Position numbers and translations under genes: made by a program
Part shown: in pieces, positions 17,246-25,125 of the stretch
How positions within the stretch are numbered: the first letter of the stretch is position 1
Layout: every line of letters begins with the position of its first letter
Source of the DNA: Spirosoma fluviale
GTDB taxonomy: Bacteria > Bacteroidota > Bacteroidia > Cytophagales > Spirosomataceae
Assembly: GCF_900230225.1 (NCBI RefSeq)
Contig: NZ_OCNH01000002.1
Span: forward strand, 1,367,396 to 1,431,395
Direction: 5' to 3'
DNA length: 64,000 nt
Notes under the pieces: model-generated
Database searches by the model: none
The model's input: only the letters and a program-made list of their open reading frames with translations
What the model was told of the DNA's origin: nothing

Positions 17246-18133
17246 ATGAAATACGTTATTACCGGCTCGTTAGGGCATACCGGAAAACCCGTAGCTGAAG
17301 GTCTTGTTAAAGCGGGCCATCAGGTTACCGTTGTCACCAGCAAACCCGAAAATGCAGAAGCGATTGAAGCTCTGGGAGCCACTGCCGCTGTAGGAAGTGT
17401 TGAAGACGCAGCCTTTGTGACGGAAGCATTTGCCGGAGCACAGGCTGTTTATCTGCTCATTCCAGGCAAATGGGCAGTTACGGATTGGCGGAACTTTCAG
17501 AACCAGATCATCGATAATTACATTGCTGCCATTGAGGCCAACGACATTCGGTTTGCCGTATTGCTGAGCAGCATAGGGGCCAACTTAGGCGAAGGCACCG
17601 GGCCGATCGACGGGTTGTATGATGCCGAGCAGAAACTGGCCAAAGTATCCGGATTGAACAGCAAATTCCTGCGTCCGTCGTATTTCATGTACAATCTCTT
17701 TGGGATGATGGGCATGGTAAAAGGCATGGGTATACTGGGAAGCAACTTTGGCGAAGAAACCGTTGTGCTAACTCATACCAATGATATTGCCGACGTTGCA
17801 CTAACCGAACTGCTGAACCTCGATTTTACCGGGCAACAGGTGCGCTATATTGCCAGCGATGAACGTACGGGTGCCCAAATTGCTCAGGTACTTGGCCAGG
17901 CAATTGGCAAACCCGAAACTTCCTGGGTTGTCTTCTCCGACGAACAAACTAAACAGGGCTTGCTGCAAGTTGGGATGAATGACGAGATGGCAACTGAGTA
18001 TACCAGCCTGGGGCGCTCGCTCCGCGAAGGGAACATGCAGGCCGATTTCTTTGCCAACCGGCCCGCTGCCTACGGTAAAGTAAAACTAGAAGAGTTTGCC
18101 CGGAATGAGTTTGCCCCGGCTTTCAATGCCTAA
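17246..18133 (+). CDS. NmrA-like NAD(P)-binding reductase
   Basis: A 295-aa atypical short-chain dehydrogenase. The N terminus has the nucleotide-binding motif YVITGSLGHTGKPVAEGL, followed by VTVVTSKPENAEAIEAL as in NmrA/quinone-reductase-type proteins. No YxxxK catalytic pair is evident, as usual for this subfamily. Likely a cytoplasmic NAD(P)H-dependent quinone or aldehyde reductase, or a redox sensor. Its place behind a MarR regulator fits a stress-response unit. A strong terminator follows at 18163. Confidence 0.82.
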   Translation: MKYVITGSLGHTGKPVAEGLVKAGHQVTVVTSKPENAEAIEALGATAAVGSVEDAAFVTEAFAGAQAVYLLIPGKWAVTDWRNFQNQIIDNYIAAIEANDIRFAVLLSSIGANLGEGTGPIDGLYDAEQKLAKVSGLNSKFLRPSYFMYNLFGMMGMVKGMGILGSNFGEETVVLTHTNDIADVALTELLNLDFTGQQVRYIASDERTGAQIAQVLGQAIGKPETSWVVFSDEQTKQGLLQVGMNDEMATEYTSLGRSLREGNMQADFFANRPAAYGKVKLEEFARNEFAPAFNA

Positions 18134-18162
18134 GCCCAGCCACACGGCAAGTAACCTTGGAG

Positions 18163-18216
18163 GATTTACAGAGAAGGTGCCCCGTGGGCCTTCTCTGTAA
18201 ATCTTTTTATTTTTCG
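18163..18216 (+). terminator. Intrinsic terminator after the NmrA-like gene
   Basis: A 15-bp perfect stem (gatttacagagaagg / ccttctctgtaaatc), extended by ccc/ggg near the loop, is followed by tttttatttttc. It closes the MarR unit. Confidence 0.9.
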
Positions 18217-18251
18217 TCCACCGTATCTACGACAAAGCAGAACCGCTACAC

Positions 18252-19094
18252 ATGAAAACAGCATTGATTACCGGCGCAAACGTCGGGATAGGACTAGCGA
18301 CCGCAAAAGCGTTGGCCCGACGAGGGTTTAACCTGATTCTTCTCTGCCGGAATGAAGCGAAAGGCCGGGAAGCCCTGACAACCCTGCAACGTATCAATCC
18401 CGCCGTAACCGTGCAACTGGTTCTTGCCGATTTAACGGATACCGAGTCGATACGTCGGGCGGCAGAACAGGTTAAGGCTACGCACAGCCAGTTGGATGTG
18501 CTGATCAATAATGCCGGTTATTCGCCCGACCGAATTGAGTTTGTGGGTTCCATTGAGAAGTCATTTTTCGCCAATCACATTGGCCACTTTGTACTCACGT
18601 ATCACCTGCTCGATTTGTTGAAAGCCGCTGGCGAGGCTCGGGTTATCAACCTGTCTTCGGCGGCCTATATGCTGGGGAAAGCCTCCCGATTTTTTCAGCA
18701 CGACAAAAAGTTATCTCTTCTGGCCGCCTATGGCGATGGCAAACTGGCCAATGTGTTGTTTACCAGGGAACTGGCCACCCGCTATGCCGACTCGGGGATT
18801 ACGGCCTACGCGGTACACCCCGGCGTTGTTAAATCCAACTTTGGGAGCAACTTCACCGGCCCGATTCAGCTGCTTATGTCAATGGCCAGACCTTTTATGC
18901 GAAGCCCGGAGCGGGGCGCTGAAACGTCCGTTTATCTGGCCACCGCGCCCATTGATGTGCTTACCCGGAAAGAAGGGAAAGCGGGCGGATCGGGCGGCTT
19001 CTTTGCCGATTCAGCACCGAAGCTGGTAAAGCATGTTGATAATATAAACCGACAGGCTACCGACTTGTGGGAAAAAAGTATGGCGTTCGTCTAA
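18252..19094 (+). CDS. Short-chain dehydrogenase/reductase (retinol dehydrogenase-like)
   Basis: A 280-aa classical SDR. The cofactor motif TGANVGIGLA is at residues ~7-16, NNAGY is near residue 85, and the catalytic pair is in AAYGDGKLAN (Y-x3-K), followed by YAVHPGVVKSNFG. The Arg in LILLCRNEAKG suggests NADP(H). The substrate is unknown; best relatives by pattern are retinol dehydrogenase/WW-oxidoreductase-like enzymes. It has its own position between two terminators, so it is probably monocistronic. Confidence 0.85.
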   Translation: MKTALITGANVGIGLATAKALARRGFNLILLCRNEAKGREALTTLQRINPAVTVQLVLADLTDTESIRRAAEQVKATHSQLDVLINNAGYSPDRIEFVGSIEKSFFANHIGHFVLTYHLLDLLKAAGEARVINLSSAAYMLGKASRFFQHDKKLSLLAAYGDGKLANVLFTRELATRYADSGITAYAVHPGVVKSNFGSNFTGPIQLLMSMARPFMRSPERGAETSVYLATAPIDVLTRKEGKAGGSGGFFADSAPKLVKHVDNINRQATDLWEKSMAFV

Positions 19095-19123
19095 GCGGTT
19101 TTATAAATAAACAGAGCGAAAAC

Positions 19124-19162
19124 AAAAATGGCGACGCCCAGTCGGTCATCGCCATTTTAAAA
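19124..19162. terminator. Bidirectional terminator between convergent genes
   Basis: The stem aaaatggcga / tcgccatttt encloses a 14-nt loop, with A-rich sequence on the left and T/A-rich sequence on the right, so it can act in both directions. It lies between the SDR gene and the convergent beta-barrel gene. Confidence 0.75.
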
Positions 19163-19187
19163 CCCACTCTATGAGAAATATTATCGT

Positions 19188-20012
19188 TTATCGGCCGCCC
19201 AATGGGAAAATATAGCCGACAGTGCCCTGTCCTAAAATCGTTTTTGAGTCGGTTCTGAATCCTGCATCATCATTACCCAAGGGGTATAATCCACGTACTT
19301 CAATCGTAACGTGTCCGGGACCCGCTTTCAACGCGGCTCCAACACCCAGTGCTCCCCCAAAGCCGAAGCGTCCTTTGTCACCGTCAAGGGAGACTGTCTT
19401 TCCATTGATACCTGAACTAATTGCATACGAAGCATACGGTCCTACGTTGACAAAGAAACGGTTTCCTTCGTACGTACCCGTCGAAAACTTCACAAGCAAA
19501 GGTACCTCAAGTGCATCGACGGCAAAGGTGTCGGTGTATCCAAACTCAGTCCTTTTCACCGCATTTCGGGTGTAATTGATTTCGGGCTGAAAGGAAACCG
19601 GACCTGCACCAAAATTGAATGTTACGCCCCCCACAAAACCCAGAGTCGGGTCGGTAAAGGCCTGCTTCTCCAGGAAAAGCGGGTAGGTAACACCCCCGCG
19701 AAACCCGATTCGTGTGCCTGACGTAGAAGCTGACGAAGCTGTGCGTTCGGGTTGACTAACCCCCGTTTCTGTCTGATCTGCCGGTTTGCCAGCCTGTTGC
19801 GTTTCTGTACGCACAGGTGTTATTGCGGCCTTTCTGTTGATCCCGTGATGTTCGTCGTAAAGCTCCTGCATCCGGTTCGTACTACTGCCTGTTGTCGTAC
19901 TGCCAGACGGCTTCGTGCTGGCTGGCGAGGTGGCTGCCTGGGGTTTAGTCTGGGCAAACGACAGGCTTACCGATAGAAGCAGAAGGGCTAGAAACGAATG
20001 AATCGATTTCAT
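19188..20012 (-). CDS. Small outer-membrane beta-barrel protein
   Basis: The ATG at 20012 gives 274 aa and is chosen because it begins a clear signal peptide (MKSIHSFLALLLLSVSLSFAQ). After a Ser/Thr/Pro-rich linker of about 85 residues comes a barrel-like C-terminal domain of alternating strands (IGFRGGVTYPLFLEKQAF, VSFQPEINYTRN, FVNVGPYASYAIS, VGYIFPLGGR), like the PorT/OmpW-like barrels common in Bacteroidota. No enzyme motif is present. Function unknown; likely an outer-membrane structural or binding protein. Confidence 0.75.
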   Translation of the reverse strand: MKSIHSFLALLLLSVSLSFAQTKPQAATSPASTKPSGSTTTGSSTNRMQELYDEHHGINRKAAITPVRTETQQAGKPADQTETGVSQPERTASSASTSGTRIGFRGGVTYPLFLEKQAFTDPTLGFVGGVTFNFGAGPVSFQPEINYTRNAVKRTEFGYTDTFAVDALEVPLLVKFSTGTYEGNRFFVNVGPYASYAISSGINGKTVSLDGDKGRFGFGGALGVGAALKAGPGHVTIEVRGLYPLGNDDAGFRTDSKTILGQGTVGYIFPLGGR

Positions 20013-20172
20013 TGAGTACATAGTTGGACTTGATTGTGTAAGATTAGTCGCTAATCTACTAAAATCTATAACAGCACTTAGGAAACGGTAGGTCTTGTTG
20101 AGCCTACGGTTCGCTGCTGGCGGCAAACATTTTACCCAAAAGTGGAGTAAGTAGTATAGAAAATCTGTCAGT

Positions 20173-20886
20173 ATGAAAACGGAACATCAGCGTACGGCCC
20201 TCATTACAGGGGCGAATAGAGGAATTGGTAAAGAAATTGCCCGGCAACTGGCCCAGCGTGGGTTTGCTGTTTTTATTTGTGCCCGCGATATAATGAAGGG
20301 GCGGGAAGCCGCCGAAGAACTTTGTCAGGCTGGTTTAGAAGCTACGTTTATTCAGCTTGACGTAACGGACCCGGTCAGTATTCGAACGGCCTGTGGTACA
20401 TTTTCTCAAAAAGCTGATCATCTCGATGTCTTGATCAACAACGCCGGTATTTTGGAAGATCATGGGGGAAATATTCTTGAACTGAATCCCGAAATGCTCG
20501 ACCGTGCTCTGAAAGCCAATGTCAGAGGGCCCATTATGGTGATTCAGGATTTCCTGCAGCACCTGCAAAAAAGTAAAACCGGAGGCCGGATTATCAATGT
20601 ATCGAGTGGGGTTAGCTCACTGGCCCGCATGACAACCTACGCCCCCGCTTATAGTATCTCCAAAACGGCACTCAACGCCGTAACGAAGCAGTTTGCCGGT
20701 GCCTTAAAAGAGCACAACATAACCGTTAACAGTGTCGATCCGGGCTGGGTGCGTACCGACATGGGTGGTCCCAGCGCTAACCGACCCGTTGAAAAAGGAG
20801 CTGAAACAATCGTCTGGCTGGCCGCCGATGCCCCCCAGTCCGAAACCGGTAAATTCTGGCATGATAAACAGGAAGTGGCGTGGTAA
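20173..20886 (+). CDS. Short-chain dehydrogenase/reductase (carbonyl reductase-like)
   Basis: A 237-aa SDR with TGANRGIGKEIA, then NNAGIL, IINVSSG and the catalytic YSISKTALN (Y-x3-K), followed by VDPGWVRTDMGG. The pattern matches plant and animal carbonyl reductase-like SDRs, cytoplasmic and NADP(H)-dependent; substrate unknown. It is convergent with the subtilase gene, with an imperfect inverted repeat between them. Confidence 0.85.
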   Translation: MKTEHQRTALITGANRGIGKEIARQLAQRGFAVFICARDIMKGREAAEELCQAGLEATFIQLDVTDPVSIRTACGTFSQKADHLDVLINNAGILEDHGGNILELNPEMLDRALKANVRGPIMVIQDFLQHLQKSKTGGRIINVSSGVSSLARMTTYAPAYSISKTALNAVTKQFAGALKEHNITVNSVDPGWVRTDMGGPSANRPVEKGAETIVWLAADAPQSETGKFWHDKQEVAW

Positions 20887-20889
20887 TCG

Positions 20890-20990
20890 GAACCCGGATT
20901 TATTTGATTTTTGTGGTTTATCTGATTAGTTAAAGATAGAACTTTGGCTGATAATCAAGTAAATCATAAAAATCATTTAAATCCCGGTTC
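20890..20990. repeat. Imperfect inverted repeat (38-bp arms) overlapping the subtilase stop
   Basis: Arms 20890-20927 and 20953-20990 match at about 30 of 38 positions (gaacccggatttatttgatt versus the complement gaaccgggatttaaatgatt). The right arm encodes the last codons of the subtilase (EPGFK) and its stop at 20973. It could terminate both convergent genes, though there is no plain U-tract. Confidence 0.8.
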
Positions 20991-22937
20991 AGACAGCATC
21001 TTCACGGCCTCATACGCATTGAGCAGTCCACCCGAACGGCTTAAGTTTTTGAAGGGAACGATCTGCTCCGTTCGGCCGGGTTTGCGAACCTGAATGTCGG
21101 GTTTATAACTGCTCTTCATCAGGATTTCTTTAACCTGAACGGCCGTCAGTTTAGGAAAGTAAGAGCGGATTAGTGCCGCTACGCCCGCCGTCATGGGTGC
21201 CGACATGCTGGTTCCCGAAAAACTGGCGTATTGATCATTGGGCAGCGTTGACAGAATCTCGGTGCCGGGAGCGAAGAGGTCAACGGTCTGAACCCCATAG
21301 TTGGACGACCGGCTCGGAAGCCCGTTGCTCAACCGCCAGGTACTGTTGCCAACGACCAGAACGTTCTTCGCCACGTTCCCATTCTCATACCGGGCCGATG
21401 GATAGGCCGGGAGGGAGTCGTAGTTTTCGCCGTTATTTCCGGCCGCATGCACGATCAGCACATCCCGTTCTTCGGCGAAGCGGATGGCCGCATCGACCTG
21501 CTCCTTAAACGGCGACAGTCGCTTGCCAAAACTCATGTTGATGACCTTTGCTCCATTCTCAACCGCGTACCGAATCCCGTTGGCCACATCTTTATCGCGC
21601 TCGTCGCCATTCGCGGGTACGACTGAAACGGGCATGATCCAGACGTTATCGGCCACGCCGTCAATGCCCTTGCCGTTACCGCGTCTGGCCGCAATGATGC
21701 CCGCCACATGGCTCCCGTGAACGGCCAATTGCTGCGATTTTCCGATGATCATGCGCGGACTTCCGTAATACCGCTCGGTCGGGTTAGCGGGATTATCGCC
21801 AATGGCCGCTCTGGGGTTATAGTCGGGGTTGAACGCAATGAGGGCTTCACTGCCCATAATCTGCTGGAAGCGCGACCAGTTCTTCCGAACCAGTGTCAGG
21901 TACGTGTCAAACGAGCCATATTGGGACGAATACGCTTCCGCTAAAATGGATTTTATGGAAAGCGCGACCGAATCTGCACCCGTATCGACCTGCCGGATGC
22001 TGGCGGGGGTAAGTTTTGAGTCGGGTAGTTTTTTGCTGATTTGATTGGCTACTTGCCAGAATCGGGCGGTGTCGGCAAAGGCTAAACGCTTGAGTTGGGT
22101 AGCCTGATAGCGTTTCAGGAATTGTTTTTTGGCTGTTTGGTAGGTCTCGAACTGTCGTTTCTCGGTTAGGTTCAGTTTGGCCGGGTCCGCTTTATCGTAT
22201 TTCGCCTTTAGCAGCACATACGTCTGGGTAATTTCGGGCTGGTCGTATTCGGAGGTTGTACCATCTTTCGCCCCCATAAAATTCCAGCCGTTTACGTCAT
22301 CGGCATACCCATTTTTGTCGTCGTCGGTCCCGTTGTCCGGAATTTCTTTCGGATTTTTCCAGATCACATCCCGCAGATCTTCATGGGTTATGTCAACGCC
22401 CGAATCCAGCACACCCACGATTACCGGTACAGATGGTCGGCCTTTCAGCAGTTCATACGCCTGTTCAAGGCTGATCCCGGCAACTGAATCCCGGATGGGG
22501 TCCAGGTAAGGCCAGTTGCGGGGTGGCTGAACCAGGTTAAGACGTACCCGCGTAAAAACGGCTTTCGACTCAAAGGCATTCTGCCGTTCGAGACAGTCGT
22601 CGCTGATCGGCAGGAGTTTCAGGCCCTCGCCATTATTCACGTACGTAAGTCGGTAAAAACCCGTCACGCTCGTTCCGCAGGGGCTTTGCCCCGAAACTTT
22701 CTGCAAGGCCAGCGTGTCGCCCTTTTGCTGGTACAGCATAGTTTCCAGCGGGGTCGTTTCGTTCTTCGGAACAATCGAAAGAGTATCGGTACCAAAGGTC
22801 AATACGACCTGAACACCATCGGGGGCCAATACCACACCAGTCCATCGGGTGTTTCGAATGGGTAACTGCGCCTGCGCATTTGTTAAAATGCCTGTCAGAA
22901 GTAAGCTAAACAGCAGGCGGGAAAGGGTAGGGGTCAT
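20973..22937 (-). CDS. Secreted S8-family subtilisin-like serine protease
   Basis: A 654-aa exported protein with a signal peptide ending NAQAQ (~23). Residues ~28-130 form a beta-rich domain beginning TRWTGVVLAPDGV, of lipocalin-like appearance. The subtilase domain has the full triad: Asp178 (VGVLDSGVD), His407 (VHGSHVAGI) and Ser577 (FSGTSMSAP). Between Asp and His there are about 230 residues, far more than in subtilisin, including a helical, Lys/Gln-rich insert (~235-350). It would degrade proteins in the periplasm or outside the cell. It lies downstream of the two SusCD operons on the same strand but beyond a terminator, so a shared role in peptide use is only suggested. Confidence 0.9.
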   Translation of the reverse strand: MTPTLSRLLFSLLLTGILTNAQAQLPIRNTRWTGVVLAPDGVQVVLTFGTDTLSIVPKNETTPLETMLYQQKGDTLALQKVSGQSPCGTSVTGFYRLTYVNNGEGLKLLPISDDCLERQNAFESKAVFTRVRLNLVQPPRNWPYLDPIRDSVAGISLEQAYELLKGRPSVPVIVGVLDSGVDITHEDLRDVIWKNPKEIPDNGTDDDKNGYADDVNGWNFMGAKDGTTSEYDQPEITQTYVLLKAKYDKADPAKLNLTEKRQFETYQTAKKQFLKRYQATQLKRLAFADTARFWQVANQISKKLPDSKLTPASIRQVDTGADSVALSIKSILAEAYSSQYGSFDTYLTLVRKNWSRFQQIMGSEALIAFNPDYNPRAAIGDNPANPTERYYGSPRMIIGKSQQLAVHGSHVAGIIAARRGNGKGIDGVADNVWIMPVSVVPANGDERDKDVANGIRYAVENGAKVINMSFGKRLSPFKEQVDAAIRFAEERDVLIVHAAGNNGENYDSLPAYPSARYENGNVAKNVLVVGNSTWRLSNGLPSRSSNYGVQTVDLFAPGTEILSTLPNDQYASFSGTSMSAPMTAGVAALIRSYFPKLTAVQVKEILMKSSYKPDIQVRKPGRTEQIVPFKNLSRSGGLLNAYEAVKMLSEPGFK

Positions 22938-23034
22938 GATTGGTTTTATTGACTTTGGTTTAGAAGTAACGCTTTATGCTCTACAGGAACGGTATCATTG
23001 CTCTGCCCGAAGAAAGATACTCTGGATATATTTA

Positions 23035-23069
23035 AAACGAAAAGGCCCTCCAATTCATTGGAAGGCCTT
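23035..23069 (-). terminator. Terminator of the first SusCD operon
   Basis: On the minus strand, the stem aaggccttccaat / attggagggcctt (one bulge) is followed by ttcgtttt. It lies 25 bp beyond the stop of the small lipoprotein gene and upstream of the subtilase. Confidence 0.8.
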
Positions 23070-23093
23070 CTGCATGAAACGTCAACAAACGCC

Positions 23094-23609
23094 TTACGCT
23101 ACGATGCGTACCCGAACTGGTGCGGGCACAAGCTGCGTACCGTCGTCCAGCGTTACCAGAAACAGAAACTGAATCTCGGTGTAGTTTGGTAATGCAACCG
23201 GCGTTGTCGCTACCGCAGGGTACTTCGTTTTAAAAGCGGCCAGCGTTGTGGTGAATACCGCTGTAGTACCGCTACCGGCAATAGGTGCCGTGTTGAATGC
23301 AGTCGTTGCCGTAGCGGCATTCAGCGTAGCCACGTTGATACCCGTAGCCCCACCAACAACTTTGGTGATCTCCCTGATGGTACGGCCGCTCGAAGCAGGA
23401 ATGGACAGCGTAAACTGAATAGGAGCACCCGCTGCCAGAGAGGTGATAATAAACGGGTTGAATCCGTAAGTCGTTGTTCCGGGGAATGTTACGGGTACCG
23501 CCGGACGGTTATCCCGAACCAGATCGCTGTAGATCAGGTCGTCTTTGCAGGAGAAGCTGCCCCCCGCCAGCAAGGCAAGCAACAGTATATTTATGAATGT
23601 ATTTTTCAT
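23094..23609 (-). CDS. Small lipoprotein accompanying SusCD (copy 1)
   Basis: The ATG at 23609 gives 171 aa; a GTG codon directly before it also opens the frame. The lipoprotein signal peptide ends at Cys21 (GGSFSCKDD). The body is a beta-rich, Ala/Thr-rich domain, ending EIQFLFLVTLDDGTQLVPAPVRVRIVA. The copy behind the second SusCD operon has the same layout and closing motif (FLVTLDD.T..VP...RVRI.A), with low similarity elsewhere. It is the third gene of the operon, 28 bp after susD. Probably an outer-membrane surface lipoprotein helping ligand capture; the ligand is unknown and I do not recognise the family. Confidence 0.75.
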   Translation of the reverse strand: MKNTFINILLLALLAGGSFSCKDDLIYSDLVRDNRPAVPVTFPGTTTYGFNPFIITSLAAGAPIQFTLSIPASSGRTIREITKVVGGATGINVATLNAATATTAFNTAPIAGSGTTAVFTTTLAAFKTKYPAVATTPVALPNYTEIQFLFLVTLDDGTQLVPAPVRVRIVA

Positions 23610-23637
23610 CACTATGCGTGTTTAAAGTCGTGAATGA

Positions 23638-25101
23638 TTAGTCGATATCCCACCAAACAGGAATGTTCGATTGGGGAGACGGGTTAGGGAAGCCCGGGTT
23701 TCGCTGAACCTCGTTGCTGATGTACACCGCCCGAACTGGCAGGGTACCGTTGATACCAGCCGCATTCTGCGAAAGCTGCAGCGTTGGGTATCCCGTCCGG
23801 CGATAGTCATTCCATAACTCTAAACCATTACCCGTGAAGGCAATGTACTTCTGGGTGATGATCTGCGCAATTTTTTGCTCTGTCGTTCCCGTCAGCGTGG
23901 CCACCGTTGGGTTAGCAGTCAGGTAAGCCGTAATCTGAGCCGGTGTTAGCCCAGCCAGGGTCATCGAAGCGGTAATGCCTTCGGTGTACAGCGCCTGCGG
24001 ATCGCCGGGGGTGCCCAGGCGAAGCGCGGCTTCGGCCAGAATGAACGCCCGTTGGAAGTTAGTAACCATTCGAACCGGACCTTCTCCCGAATTTCCCGTA
24101 ACGTATCTGTTATACCGCGACCAGTTTGCGGTTGGCGTTGGCAGAGTACCCCGGAAACCATTATCGATCGTTACGTAGTTGGGGCCTGGTTTGGTAAAGA
24201 AAATAGGCAGACGCGGATCGTTCAGGCTGGTGAGCAGATTCAGGTAGCGCGTGCTCAGGATCAAATCGTTCTGGAATGAACTCACAAACATATAGGTGTA
24301 GCGAGGGTCCTGACTACCTACGCTGGAGCCAAAGTTGAAGTTCATGTCGTTGGCGTTGCTCGTAATGTAATTAGCACCCGCCAGCACTTCATTGATTACG
24401 CTGGCTGCCAGAGCGGGCTCCTTACGGCTAATCGTCATCGCAAACTTCAACAGCAGCGTGTTGCCAGCCTGCTTCCATTTGGTCAGATTACCAGCATAGA
24501 TAATATCATCACCGGCGGGCTTGAGGGTCGACGTGGCATCGAGGTCCTTAATACCTTCCCGCACCAGGTCGAACAGGCTTTGAATACCCAGCGTTGCGTT
24601 GCCTTTGTAGATATCCTCCTGTTTGTCAAGACGTGGCGTGGTGTTTGCTTCACCCAGTAGCGCCTGAGAATACGGAACATCGCCCCATACGTCAGTAGCA
24701 ATACTGAAAGTATATGCCTTCATGATTTTAGCAATCCCCGAGTAGACCTTCGAGTTCGTCGCATCGCCCAGTTCGATCAGCTTCTGGTAGTTGATCAGTG
24801 GTCCGTTGTATAGTTCACCATTCCACTGGTTGCCAAAGTCGGCACCATTTGTCTGGTAAATATCGTACGTAGCCGGACTATTGGCCGCCCCCGCCAATTG
24901 CTGGACCAGCACCGACGAGAAACGGTTCAGCTCATTGGCATTAAGAAACGCACTACCACCCTCGGCCCCGGCCAGCAACACGGCGGGCGTAACCGTCGTA
25001 GGGTTGTTGGGGCTTACGTTGACATCTAAATAACTGCTGCAAGCTCCCATTCCCAGAAAGAAGGGGACGAGCAAATAGCTTTTTGGAATTATAAATTTCA
25101 T
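23638..25101 (-). CDS. SusD/RagB-family outer-membrane lipoprotein (operon 1)
   Basis: A 487-aa lipoprotein with the signal peptide ending at Cys21 (FLGMGACSSYLDVN). The typical SusD N terminus (DVNVSPNNPTTVTPAVLLA) and helical TPR-like body are present, with the SusD-like_2 pattern (IATDVWGDVPYSQAL, NTLLLKFAMTISRKEP, RAFILAEAALRLG, LELWNDYRRTGYP). It acts as the lid over the SusC barrel and binds the substrate on the cell surface. It begins 24 bp after susC and precedes the small lipoprotein gene. The ligand class cannot be told; SusD-like_2 proteins are found with both glycan and peptide systems. Confidence 0.92.
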   Translation of the reverse strand: MKFIIPKSYLLVPFFLGMGACSSYLDVNVSPNNPTTVTPAVLLAGAEGGSAFLNANELNRFSSVLVQQLAGAANSPATYDIYQTNGADFGNQWNGELYNGPLINYQKLIELGDATNSKVYSGIAKIMKAYTFSIATDVWGDVPYSQALLGEANTTPRLDKQEDIYKGNATLGIQSLFDLVREGIKDLDATSTLKPAGDDIIYAGNLTKWKQAGNTLLLKFAMTISRKEPALAASVINEVLAGANYITSNANDMNFNFGSSVGSQDPRYTYMFVSSFQNDLILSTRYLNLLTSLNDPRLPIFFTKPGPNYVTIDNGFRGTLPTPTANWSRYNRYVTGNSGEGPVRMVTNFQRAFILAEAALRLGTPGDPQALYTEGITASMTLAGLTPAQITAYLTANPTVATLTGTTEQKIAQIITQKYIAFTGNGLELWNDYRRTGYPTLQLSQNAAGINGTLPVRAVYISNEVQRNPGFPNPSPQSNIPVWWDID

Positions 25102-25125
25102 GAGTAATTCGAATGAATAGAGTGA

